A stretch of 60,000 nucleotides of DNA. Origin: Cryptomeria japonica. Its lineage: Eukaryota; Streptophyta; Pinopsida; Cupressales; Cupressaceae. The notes under the pieces are model-generated. The model was not told where the DNA came from. It was given only the letters and a program-made list of their open reading frames with translations, and searched no databases. This document shows, one piece after another, positions 47,701 to 59,059 of the stretch (positions are counted from its first letter, which is position 1; each line of letters starts with the position of its first letter). A program made the position numbers and the translations under genes. The DNA is taken from contig NC_081410.1 in assembly GCF_030272615.1 (NCBI RefSeq), forward strand, positions 507,061,942-507,121,941, written 5' to 3'.

Positions 47701-49430
47701 TCAACTAAAGGTTTCATCTAGGAGAATAAACAAAAAGGGAGAAAGGGGATCTCCTTGTCTCAATTCCCTAGAGGAAGTGAAAAAACCACAAGGAGAACCA
47801 TTAATTAAAACCAAGAATCTTGCAGAAGAAATACATGCACGAATCCATTTGACCCAGGCCTTGGAAAAACCTAACTTCTCAAGAACAACACATAAAGACC
47901 CCCACTCTACTCTATCATTAGCCTTCATCATGTCCATTTTAAGTATCATGGCTAGGATTCTTTGGGTGGAAATAGAATGTAGTACCTCATGTGCTACAAT
48001 TGCACCCTTTGTCATCTCCCTTCCGGGAACAAAACCACCTTGCTCCAATGAAATGATCCTAGGTAGAATTTTTGCCAACCTAAGGGAAATTGCCTTCGTA
48101 AATATCTTATACAAAGTGTTACATAAAGTAATGGGGCAGAAGTTAGCAAAAGTCATAGTATCCTCTTTTTTAGGAATAATTGCAATCATTGTAGTATTAA
48201 ACTCTTTTAAAATGGACTTATTTCTCCTAGATTCCTCGAGAGCCAATAAAACATCATTTCCCACAAAATCCCAACATTTCTGAAAAAATAAAGGAGTAAA
48301 ACCATCTGGTCCTGGGGCTTTATCTGGATTCATGGCAAAGACAGCACTCTTAACTTCTTCTAAGGAAAAGGGAGACATCAACTTCTTATTGTCTTCCAAA
48401 GATACTAAAGGAGGAATATTAGATATAATATCATTGCTAAGATTTCCATTTTCCGAAGATAATAATGACTTAAAAAACCTAACTGCCTCTGAAGTAATGT
48501 CCTTTGGCTCTGTCAATAAATTCCCATTCTGACATTGAATACAAGGTATCCTATTCTTACATCTTTTAATCTTAGTTGAAGAATGAAAAAAATTTGTGTT
48601 CCTATCACCATCTGAAAGCCATAACTCTCTAGATTTATGTCTAGAATAGATTTCCTCTCTAGCTAACACCTCCTCAAGCTGTAATTTTAGTGACTTTAAT
48701 TCATCAAAAACTTGTGGCACCATACCATGTTGAAGCACATGAGTATTAAAACACTCAATCGTATCTTGAATCCTTTGTTTCTCCTGAAAAATGTTCTTAA
48801 AATGCGAGATATTCCATTCCCTAATATTCAATTTCAAATAACTTAACTTCTTAGCAATCTGAAACATACGAGACTCAGAACAAAAAGGAGTAGAATTCCA
48901 CCATTTCATAAGCAAAGGCAAAAAGGATGAATCCCTAAACCACATGAGCTCAAATTTAAATGGAGACTTAAAAGAAGCCCTATCCTCAATAACTGAAAGG
49001 GAAATTGGAAAATGATCAGAACCTGAGATCGATAGAATAGAGGAAAAGAATTCAAAATCTGAATCAATCCAATTCTCAAATAACAAAAACCGATCTAATC
49101 TCTCAGCAATATGAGAAAAATCCCTTCTCATGTTTGTCCATGTGAAAACCCCATTCTGAGACTTACAATCAAAAAGGCTCATATCAGAAATGAAATCCCC
49201 AAAGTCATCCATAATCCTTTTATTAGGGAAAACACCTCCTCTTTTCTCATCTAAATCTGTGATAGCATTAAAATTACCCTCGAAGCTAATAAAGGAACCA
49301 TGTTTTAAGGGAGAAGAAATCCTCTTTAATTCACCCCGTAACTTACTCTTCCCTTGAATTCTTAACGAAGCATAAATGTTAAAAAATAATTCATTTTGTG
49401 GATCTAGGTGAACATTCCTTTGATTCCTCC
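47701..49430 (-). pseudogene. LINE ORF2 part 1: endonuclease C-terminus and RT N-terminal half
   Basis: From about 49430 the minus strand reads endonuclease-like sequence (GNFNAITDLDEKRGG; later GSDHFPISL, the conserved SDH motif). From 49212 an open frame of 503 codons continues into RT: NPDKAPGPDGF, IIPKKEDTMTF, LEQGGFVPGREM and ELRQGDPLSPFLF are typical L1 RT blocks. It ends at a stop at 47701-47703, just before the catalytic block. One usual Arg-Pro-Ile position reads CPIT. Confidence 0.9.
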
Positions 49431-49717
49431 TTTATATCTAGGTTTTAATTTAAGAGGTGTTTTAAATGGTTTCCACTATTTATTTGTCCAATGTGTGCAT
49501 TTAATATATTTTTTTGATTAATTTTCATTTTTCATGCTTGTCATGGTTAATATGGCTATGGGGTCAAACACCTTTGATATTTTTAAGAATAGGTAAAAAG
49601 AGATTAAATAACTTTCCTTTGACCTAGGTGAACATTATTTTGCTTCCTCATTTTTCTATATATATATATATTTTTTTAATTAGCTTTTTGTTTAATATTT
49701 TCATTATATCTAGTCTG
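49431..49717. other. AT-rich spacer with a short direct repeat
   Basis: A block near 49401-49441 (CTAGGTGAACATT, then TTGATTCCTC) recurs in diverged form at 49621-49660 (CTAGGTGAACATT, then TTGCTTCCTC). No gene. Confidence 0.5.
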
Positions 49718-49722
49718 TGGAA

Positions 49723-50806
49723 TGTTAGAAACTGGAAGGACAACTGAGAGGGGAGGGGGTGAATCAGTTGTCAATAAATTTCAACCCAATTATAATTTAA
49801 TTCAACTTCATACTTAATACTGGTAAACCAAACTTAATGTCGGTGAACAAATTAGTAGTTAATATCAATACCAGTAAAGCTTAATGCATGAAACAGAAAG
49901 AGAAACGACATCCACAACTTATAACACATATATTTTTGATGTGGAAATCCTATAAGGCAAAAAACCATGGTGGGAAACCTTACTCACAATCAGATGATAC
50001 TACTGCAGATAGTATCTAAATACAAATGGGGTCTACACATGCAGAAAGGCCAACCGCCTAGAGCACACTGCAAAAATGGGAGTCGTAATGACTATAGTAG
50101 GATGGTTAAATCCTAGAATAATGTACTACTTCAAAATGCATCCGTAATGTTGGATTCAATACCAGTTTAAGCTCTGATAAACACCTTAAAACCTTCCTTT
50201 AAACTTCAAATGATGTCTTCTTGATTCTCTTTATGATCTATTCATATGATCTTCACTATTCGCACATACCATGATCATACCACAATTCCATACTTCATCT
50301 CACAAATGAGATCTTACATTTATACAAAACCTAAGACTAAATGTGTAGGTCATCTTACTAAGAATATTACAATCAAATCAATTACAAATAAGTCTTGATG
50401 TGATACAAAAAGTCGGCTTAATACATTTACAACAATATCCAATCAATAAATCATCTCCATAGCATGTCATGCTGATCTGGATTAGATAATGCATACCAGT
50501 CCGTAACCTAGACCCATCTACCGATAATAGCAAATATGTCAACCCGATTAGACCAATAACCAAAACACCAAACCCAAGTATTCAAACCATGTCTTAGACA
50601 TAAACAAGTGATCTCTATATGATAAATCTATGCCGGTGAACCATATAACCTATCGGTGAGCACATACTGGTGACTGTGCATAAGTTATTGACCTTGCTAG
50701 TGAACACAATGTGTCGGTTCAATAGTAAATCAACAATGTAGATCTCCAGAAGGATAAGTGTTGATATCAATGACAAAACCAATTCAACACATCCATAATG
50801 CCAATA
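49723..50806 (-). repeat. Copia-B 3' LTR
   Basis: 1,084 bp, begins TGTTAG, inner end CCAATA (CCAACA in the other LTR). U5 hairpin 49739-49772 with 9-bp arms GACAACTGA and TCAGTTGTC. Imperfect palindrome ATCTCACAAATGAGAT at 50297-50312. Confidence 0.92.
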
Positions 50807-50820
50807 GTCTCCCCCTTTGG
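50807..50820 (-). promoter_or_regulatory. Copia-B polypurine tract
   Basis: Minus strand CCAAAGGGGGAGAC next to the 3' LTR. Further purine tracts occur at 50949-50956, 51000-51008 and 51063-51070, as in the NA elements. Confidence 0.85.
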
Positions 50821-51179
50821 CGTTGATGGCAACACTAGATGGAAAAACATCTAAGTGCCAAAACAGAATGCCAAAAACCAAAAACCAACAATCTCTAGAA
50901 TAGAACAATACCATAAATCAAAACCAAAATACAAAGAGTATATATCTCTCCCCCAATGAAAAATCTCTCCCAAGGAATAATATTTTTCCATAGATATATC
51001 TCCCCCTTTGACATCAAATGCCAGAGTAGTTAAGAAGAAATACCAAAACATACAACCAACTACCCCCCCTGAGAAGTAGTTCTCCTCCATCAAAGCTGGA
51101 AAAAGATTTCTCTGTTAGTTTCTGCCGGTTTGATGCCAATCTTCAATCATCTAGGTCTTTGACGGTGAGGGTATTACCC

Positions 51180-54100
51180 CAAGATTCTCTCTGAGATATT
51201 CAAAGGTTTCCTTAGGTAAAGGCTTTGTAAAAATATTTTGTAGTCGGCTCTTTAGTATTCACATAAACCAATCTTACTTCTTTTGCTTCAACATTTTCTT
51301 TCAAAAAATTATATTTGATAGAAACATGCTTAGTCTTAGAGTAAAATACCAGATTCTTTGATATATCAATTGCTGTTGAATAATCACAATAAATGATTAT
51401 CTATTCTTTACATTTTACCTTTATGTCCTTCAACATTTGCTTAATCCATAATACCGGAGTATAATTAGTTGGTATTGCAACATATTCTGATTTTGTTGTT
51501 GATAGTGATGTACAACTCTGCTTCTTTCTTATCCATGAAATCAGTTTGCTACAAAGAAAGAATGCACCACTAGTGGTACTCTTTCTGTCATCTACATCTC
51601 CTGCCCAATTTGCATCGGTGTATGCACATAAATCAAAATTTTCATCTATAGGAAACTGTAAACCAAGATTTGTTGTGCCTTGTAGATACTGGAAAATCCT
51701 TTTTACTGCTGATACATGTTTTTCTTTAGGATTACTCTGAAATCTTGAAACAATACATATTGCATTCCTTATATCAGGTCTAGTTCGTGTCAACTATAGT
51801 AAACCTCCAATCATAGATTTGTATCTTGTTGGATTAACATGAGCTGAATAATCCTTCAATGTCAATTTATCAGTTGTAGTCATAGGAGTACTTACCAGTT
51901 TAGAGTTTTCCATACCAAATTTCTTCAGTAGTTCCTTTAAGTATTTTGTTTGACACATGAATATACCTTTATCAGTTTGTGAAATCTATAATCCTAAAAA
52001 TAATTTTATCTCCCCAATCTTAGACATTTCAAATTATTCTTGCATCTTGTTAGCAAAGTCCTTACACAATCCATCTTCTCCTCCAAAAATGATATCATCA
52101 AAAAAAACTTGAATAACCAAGATGTCATCATTAGTCACTTTGTAATATAAGTTATTTTCAGCATTACCTTTAGTGTAACCAAGCTTCAAAAGATATTTGT
52201 CCAATCTAGCATACCAAGCTCTAGGAGCTTGCTTCAATCCATACAAAGCTTTCCTTAATCTACAAACCATATCTTTATCATTTATCAATTAAAATCCATC
52301 AAGTTGTTCAATGTAAACTTCCTCTTCAAGATCACCATTAAAAAATGCACATTTTACATCCATCTAATATACTTTATAGTTCTTATGAGTTGCAAATGCA
52401 AGAAATAATCTAATTGTCTCAATTCTAGCTACCAGTACAAAGGTTTCATTATACTCAATCCCCTCTTTCTATGAATATCCTTTACAAACTAATCTTGATT
52501 TTTTCCTGATTAATTCTCCATCTTCATTTAGTTTGTTCCTAAATACCCATTTAGTTCGAATTACATTTTTGTCTTTAGGTCGAGGAACCAATGTCCAAGT
52601 ATTGTTTTTTTCAGTTTGTTCTAATTCATCTTTCATTTCTTTTATCCAGTGTTCATCTTGAAATGCTTCAATAACAGATGCTGGTTCAATTTGAGAAATT
52701 AAGCATACCTCTTCATTTGCCAGTCTTCCTCTTGTCATAACACCTTGATACTTATTTCTAATTATCTGATTTTCTAAGTGATTCAGTCTCACATACCTGG
52801 GTTTATTCGCATGTTGTTGTTCTTCAGTCACCGTGGAATTCTCTAATGATGCCGGTGTGACTGGATCCACATTATGTACCGGTGCAATCTGTATTGGTTC
52901 ATTTATGATTATCTCAACTATCGGTTCAGAATCTATAGACCTTGAATTTCCTCTAAAGTGTTCATCTATCTTCACATTAGCACTTTGAATGATCTTCTGC
53001 AATCTTTTATTAAAACATATTATATGCCTTGCTCTTAGATGAATAACCAAGAGATATTCCTTCATCACTTCTAGGATCAAATTTACCAACATACTCATCT
53101 CTCCTAATATAGCATTTGTTTCCAAATATTCTGAAGTATTTAAGAGTGGGAGTATTACCAAACCATAGCTCATAAGGGGTCTTCCCGGTTTCACCTTTGA
53201 TGTGAACTTTGTTGAAAGTATAAACCATTTTATTCATTACTTCTCTCCAGTACATATGAGGTAGATTTGCTTCCAATATCATGCTTCTAACTGCTTCCAG
53301 AATAATTCTATTCTTCATTTCCACAATTCCATTCTATTGAGGTATCTGGGGTGCTGATAGTTGTCTTTTAATTCCATTTACTTCACAAAATGTATTAAAT
53401 TCCTTAGGTGTAAATTCTCCTCCTTGATCAGATCTCAAACATTTGATTTTCTTACCGGTTTCATTCTCTATCATTGCCTTGTATAACTTGAATTTTCCAA
53501 AAGCTTCTGATTTCTCCCTGAGAAAAATAACCGAAGACATTCTAGAATAATCATCAATGATTAGCGTAAAATATCTATCTCCTTGTAGACTTTTTGTTCT
53601 TGCTAGACCACACAAGTCTGTATAAATTAAATCAAGAACATTATTGGATTTCTCAGAAATACTCTTAAAAGTTGTTCTAAGTTTCTTTCCCATTTGACAT
53701 TCCTTACATATTGGATTATGAGGTTTCACAATCTTAGGTAAATCCCTTACTGCCTTAGTTGAACTGATCTTTACAATGCAATCAAAAATTACATGACAGA
53801 GTCTCTTATGCCATAACCAACTTTCATCAATATGTGCAATCAAACATGTCTTATCAATGTTATTCAAATGAAAGATATTACCTTTAGTCTGATTATCGGT
53901 TGCAATCTCCAATCCAGTTTTGTTCATGATTTTGCATTTTTCATTCTTGAATTATAACTGAAATCCCTTTTCAACTAATTGACCAACAGTCAAAAGATTA
54001 TGCTTCAAACCTTCAACATAATAAACAATATCAGTATTGTGTTTACCATCCAAAGATATAGTGCCTTTTCCTTTGATTAAACAAGCTTTATCATCACCAA

Positions 54101-54190
54101 ATCTTACTAGACCTCCATTACATTCCTAAAAAGATAAGAATTTACTTTTATCACCAGTCATATGATGTGAACAAAAACTATCAATGATCC
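51180..54190 (-). pseudogene. pol: Copia-B pol: protease, integrase, RT, RNase H
   Basis: Protease region (about 54180) reads IIDSFCSHHMTG, so the Gly of the DSG active-site motif is replaced by Phe. Integrase (53927-53334): WHKRLCH and CKECQMGK zinc ligands, acidic motifs YTDLCG, IDDYSRM and SDQGGEFTPKEF, i.e. a readable D-D-E set. RT: VDVK-type region lost around stops at 52290-52470, YGLKQAPRAWY (about 52230), and VFFDDIIFG in place of the usual FVDDIIFG. RNase H 51793-51401 (AYTDANWAGDVDDRKST), then a frameshifted C-terminus to about 51180. Stops and frameshifts separate most blocks. Confidence 0.88.
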
Positions 54191-55316
54191 ATTCATCTTT
54201 TTCTTCAATTTTAGCTGTCAGGGCTTTCTCTACTGGTGGGACAGTAGGTGTCGGTTGATCTTCTTTTATTGCAACAAATGCCCATCCATTGTCTGCTAGT
54301 GCTTTATCAGAATCATTTGTAACTCCTTCATCAGCATAGTAACATGATTTATCTTTGTTCTTCTTAAATCTGTATCTCTGATATTTAGGATTAGGCTTAT
54401 ATGATCTTTTAGCTTCCTCTCTCAATATTACATGTCTATCAGGATATTTAGATTCTATATGACCAACTTTATTGCACTTAAAATATTTAAATGGTGCTTT
54501 GCCTTCATACTTACTTCCAACTGGACCTTTAGGCATCTTCCTTGCAAATAGTGCTTCAAGTTCTTCTAGATCTTAATTTTCCTTCTTGATATATTCAAGT
54601 TCTTTTGCATAAAGTGCTTTCCAATCAGATTTGTCAGATGATGATGGTGATGCTGCTACAAATGATGATGCTCTAAAAGCTAAATCTGTCTTAATTGTAG
54701 CAACAAGACCAAATTCCTCAAGCTCAAATGCTGAATGTTTTCCAACCAACGTATCTCTAGGTATTGATGTATTAGGCATTGTTCTCAACTCATTAATAAC
54801 AGTTACTTTCATTTTGTAAGTCAGTGACAAAGCTCTTAAAACTTTAGAAACAATTTCATCTTCAGTTAAGGATCCTCGACAACATTGTATTCCTAAAATA
54901 ATTTCATTAACTCTTTCCAGAAAAGCAGAAATTCTTTCATCTTCTTCCATTTTCAAATTTTCATACTCGACTTGGTAACATTCCAGTTTTGGAATTTTGA
55001 CAGTGGTATCTCCTTCATTCAATGTTTCCAATTTATCCCAAATAGCTTTAGTAGTAGATCGGTCTGATAATCTCATGATTTGTCGATCTGATACTGTGAT
55101 CAGAAGTATTTCTCTTGCTTTGCCATCATTCTCTTGATCTTTAGCCAAAGTTGGTGGATTAGGTTGATTCGGAGTAGGACCAACATAGCCATTCTTTTTA
55201 ACTTCCCATATGTGTCTTCCAATGCAATTCAGATGTGTCTCCATTCTGATCTTCCATATACCATAGTTAGTTGCATCAAGTTTAAGATTGTCCTTCCTAA
55301 AAATGTTTGTTGCCAT
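54191..55316 (-). pseudogene. gag: Copia-B gag (UBN2-type capsid and zinc knuckle)
   Basis: ATG at 55314-55316, 45 bp after the PBS, opens a 247-codon frame (55316-54573). It has the Copia gag N-terminus (NYGIWKIRMETHL) and UBN2-like core (AIWDKLETLNEGD, ISAFLERVNEIILG). After a stop the frame resumes at 54536-54126 with the nucleocapsid knuckle reading YFKCNKVGHIESKY, i.e. first and last Cys both replaced by Tyr. This is the capsid domain that the NA elements lack. Confidence 0.88.
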
Positions 55317-55360
55317 AGGATCTCCTCAAGTTGTTAAACTTCTAGAAAAAAGAGAACTTA

Positions 55361-55374
55361 GCTCTCATAACAAT
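55361..55374 (-). promoter_or_regulatory. Copia-B primer binding site, two changes
   Basis: Minus strand ATTGTTATGAGAGC next to the 5' LTR, two substitutions from the initiator-Met site of the NA elements. Confidence 0.8.
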
Positions 55375-56464
55375 TGTTAGGAACCTGAAGGACAACTAAG
55401 AGGGGGGGTGAATTAGTTGTCAATAAATTTCAACCCAATTATAACTTAATTCAACTTAATACTTAATACCAGTAAACCAAACTTAATGTTGGTGAACAAA
55501 TTAGCAGTTAATATCAATACCGATGAAACTTAATACATGAAACAGAAAGAGAAACAACATCCATAAGTTATAAGACATATATTTTTGACATGGAAACTCT
55601 GTAAGGGGAAAAACCACAGTGGGAAACCTTACCCACAATCAAATGATACTACTGCAGATAGTATGTGAATACAAATGGGGTATGCACATGCAGAAAGGCC
55701 GACTGCCTAGAGCACACTGCTCAAATGGGAGTCACAATGACTACAATAGGATAATTAATTCCTGGAGTAATGTACTACTTCAAAGTGCATCTGCAATGCT
55801 AGATTCAGTACCGGTTTAAGCTTTGATAAACACCTTAAAATCTTCCTTTAACCTTCAAATGATGTCTTCTTGATTCGCTTTATGATCTGTTCATATGATC
55901 TTCAATATTCGCACATACCATGATCATACCACAATTCCATACTTCATCTCATAAATGAGATCTTATATTTATGCAAAACCTAAGACCAAATGTGTAGTTC
56001 AGCTTACTAAGAATATTACAATTAAATCAATTACAAATAAGTCTTGATGCAATACAACATTTCGGCTTAATACATTTACAATAATATCCAATCATTAAAT
56101 CATCTCCATAACGTGTCATGCTGATCTGGAATAGATAATGCATACCAGTCCATAACCTAGACCTATCTACCAGTAACAACAAATATGTCAACCAAATTAG
56201 ACCAATAACCAAAACACACAAACCAAGTATCAAAACCATTTCTTAGACATAAATAAGTGATCTCTAGATGATAACAAGTCATCATCTATGTCGGTGAACC
56301 ATATAATATATCGGTGAGCATATACCGATGACTGTGCATAAGTTATTGACCTTGCTGGTGAACACAATGTGCCAGTTCAACAGTAAATCAACAATGTAGA
56401 TCTCCAAAAGGATAAGTGTTGACATCAATGACAAAACCAATGCAACACATCCATAATACCAACA
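55375..56464 (-). repeat. Copia-B 5' LTR
   Basis: 1,090 bp. U5 hairpin 55391-55421 with 9-bp arms GACAACTAA and TTAGTTGTC; compared with the other LTR one G-C pair is replaced by A-T. Palindrome ATCTCATAAATGAGAT (7-bp arms) at 55946-55961. Confidence 0.92.
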
Positions 56465-56477
56465 TGGAATGCAATAT

Positions 56478-57222
56478 TGGTTATTCGGTACTTTTTGGTA
56501 TGGTTCTTGGCACTTGATCTATATAGGATGTTTGTTTCTCATGTTATCATCTAGAACTAGTGCATGCATCCCAGGGAGAGAGTGTACAATCTGAAAGGTC
56601 CTCATAACTTGTGTCTTTTTCTTTTGTGAACTAAATATTTTAATTTATTGTCATACTCCATTTGCACATAAATTTCACTTCTAGTGAGAAAAATCAAAGG
56701 TCATAGTACTTAGAGGCTTCTCTCAAAGTAGACAATTGGATTTTGATTCCTCATATTAATTGACCACCCATTTGTAGTGGTTTGATTTTCCTCATTTACA
56801 TAGATCCTACAACAATCTCCTTGTGCTAGCTCGATCCTACGCCTGTGTTCAAATATGGAGGATGAGAAACTTACTAGCCAAAAAGAATATTTAGTTAATA
56901 GAAATAGCGTCCCCCTTTCTCCCCTTGTGACTTGTAACCAAATTGTGATTATTTGGTACTTTCCGGTATGGTTCTTTGCACTCTATCTTTACAAAATGTT
57001 TATGTGTTGTGTTTTAATCCTTGACATGAGCATAAGTCCTAGATAGAGAGTGTATGAATTTATTTGAAAGGTCATCATAACTTGTTTTTTTCTTCTGTGA
57101 GCTAAATATTTTTATTTTTTATCATACTCTAGTTGCACTCACATTTTCCTTCCAGTGACAAAACACAAAGGTTATGGTGCCCCGAAGGTTTTCTAAGAGT
57201 GGACAGTTGGAGTCCTTATAGG
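56478..57222. repeat. Diverged direct duplication, period about 465 bp
   Basis: 56478-56760 and 56943-57222 align: both have GGTATGGTTCTT, AGAGAGTGTA, GAAAGGTC(C/A)TCATAACTTG and CTAAATATTTT in the same order. No coding content and no element ends seen. Confidence 0.7.
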
Positions 57223-57452
57223 TTTTGAACACCCATTGTAGTTGGAGTCCTATTTTTAATTTATTGACATGGACAAAATATAGTTATGTAGAAGATATGG
57301 GACATTTTCATTATAGATCTAAATTTACTATTAGGGTGAACCCACAATAGTGGCTTACACTTTTTTGGACAAAGAAATTGCACTCGTTTGTCCAAAACAT
57401 AATTTTTACCAGTTTCAATCAAATTTTCATGTTTGATTAGACCAAAAAAATA

Positions 57453-57667
57453 GTTTAATCGAACATATTATTTTAAATACATTCAAATAAAATATAAAAT
57501 TATTTAAAAAGGCGGTTCTATCGAACCCAGGTTCGATCAAACCCCTTTTTTTAAGGGATTTTTTAAAAATGAACATGGCCATTAATAAACTTTATGCTGA
57601 TCATGTTCGATAGAACATGGGTTCAATTAAACCCTATAGGGTTCTATCAAACCCCTTTCGATAGAAC
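57453..57667. repeat. Cluster of 12-bp palindrome-like units (GTTYNATNRAAC)
   Basis: Units at 57453-57464, 57515-57526, 57531-57542, 57605-57616, 57621-57632, 57641-57652 and 57656-57667 (first base T), e.g. GTTCGATAGAAC and GTTCGATCAAAC. AT-rich surroundings and irregular spacing (15-74 bp). Purpose unknown. Confidence 0.65.
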
Positions 57668-57699
57668 ATATGTTATATAAAAAACCCCTAATTAGAAGT

Positions 57700-59059
57700 C
57701 TCCCCCCAAGCTCTCATAGTTTCTATAGATTTCTGGCCTTCAAAGCTCTATTTGAGGGCTGAAATGGAATAATCTTGAAAAACCCAAATGCATGATAGTA
57801 GTAAACGAAGGAAGTTTTCCAATGATTATAATTTTAATATATATTGAGTCTATTATGATTTTCTTTTAGATTAACTGAACATAGGTTTCTTACCAAACAT
57901 CAACTAATATGTTCAATGCTTATGAAAAAAGAGTAAACTAGTGAATTCTAAAATATCGACGCAATAGGTATTGAAGTCCTCTTTCCAACAAAAAAAATTA
58001 AATTAAATTTTGATACATACACAACAAGTTACAAACTACCAAATGAACATATGCCAAAATTATAGTTAACTCAACTTCAAAACTTAATAAATATGAAATA
58101 CTATAATGTTATGAAATCAATTGTAAACATTAGATATTGATGTTACAAAACTAAATTCGAAATAATCGCATTCATATCTATTTTAGAAAAAAGGTTGCGC
58201 CTTACCAAATAAGTATCACTCTTTAAAAATGTTGTTTATTGTTAAAAACTAGTTTTCGAGGGAGATAGAAAAATGGAAACAAATTGATTCCAAAATTAAA
58301 AAAAATATATATATTTAGTATCTTCAAACAAAATGTCATAAATCACTAGTTCACATCATCTACAAATTCCTTACAGTTGAGCAGTAATAGGTGTCTAAAT
58401 GTGAATTTTTTATCAAAATATTTATTTCAGTGTCAAAGTTGGCTAAAAAGTGTAACCCATTATTATGGGATCACCCATCATTGGTTTCTATAACTGCAAG
58501 ATTTATTTTATTTTGAAGTGTGTGGAAATATATTACATGAAACCATGGAAGAAAATAACTATTAATAATATTTTAACTACTGCCTCCATCACCATACACC
58601 ATCTTTCAAACATATAGAAATTATATCACTATTCAAAATGAGGGGTGTGATAATTCTAATGAAAAAATCCACTTTTGTAGAAATAATAGGAACTTAAATT
58701 AACATTTTCATGTTTTTCTTTTCTTTTCTTTTCCCGCTAATACTACATCTATGCTTTTACTAGACTTCATACTTTGGGTTATTTGTTGTAAGAAAAATGG
58801 TCATCTGAATAAGTAGGAGAGTAATTTTCACCAAAGAAAGGTCAAGAAATTTTAATTAGACCAATAGACTATTCATAGAAAGTAACATCCCATCATGATA
58901 GAAGGCACCCACTATATTTGTGGGTACAATTAGACTAACTAGATATGAATCAAGGGAGAAAGGGCTAATTTAGTATACCAAGAAGTAGGTCATATGGCAT
59001 TAAATTGAATAATCTTTATGGAAATAGAATAAGGAGATCATTGGTTAGAGGTTACTATG
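57700..59059. other. Unassigned AT-rich DNA
   Basis: No coding frame, RNA gene or repeat recognised. Confidence 0.4.

Larger units (their letters stand above)
44961..49430 (-). mobile_element. 5'-truncated L1-like LINE
   Basis: Minus-strand order endonuclease C-terminus, reverse transcriptase, zinc-binding reverse-transcriptase-associated domain (zf-RVT) and RNase H, the layout of plant L1 ORF2. ORF1 and the start of the endonuclease are missing. The 3' end lies in A-rich sequence (minus strand) near 44960-44990. I could not find a target duplication. Multiple stops and frameshifts. Confidence 0.85.
49723..56464 (-). mobile_element. Copia-B: degenerate Ty1/Copia retrotransposon
   Basis: LTRs 49723-50806 and 55375-56464, perfect TGGAA target duplications (49718-49722 and 56465-56469), PBS at the right LTR and PPT at the left LTR, so it reads on the minus strand. 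gag, protease, integrase, RT and RNase H are all present in Copia order but broken. 6.7 kb. Its PPT flank and U5 hairpin match those of the NA family, making a relative of this element the best candidate source of NA mobilising enzymes. Confidence 0.93.

Noticed and set aside
47777-48283. Plus-strand frame of 168 residues
   Set aside because: Antisense shadow of the LINE RT, whose motifs are clear on the minus strand.
49401-49660. CTAGGTGAACATT direct repeat as the LINE target duplication
   Set aside because: Both copies are on the 5' side of the LINE, so they cannot flank it.
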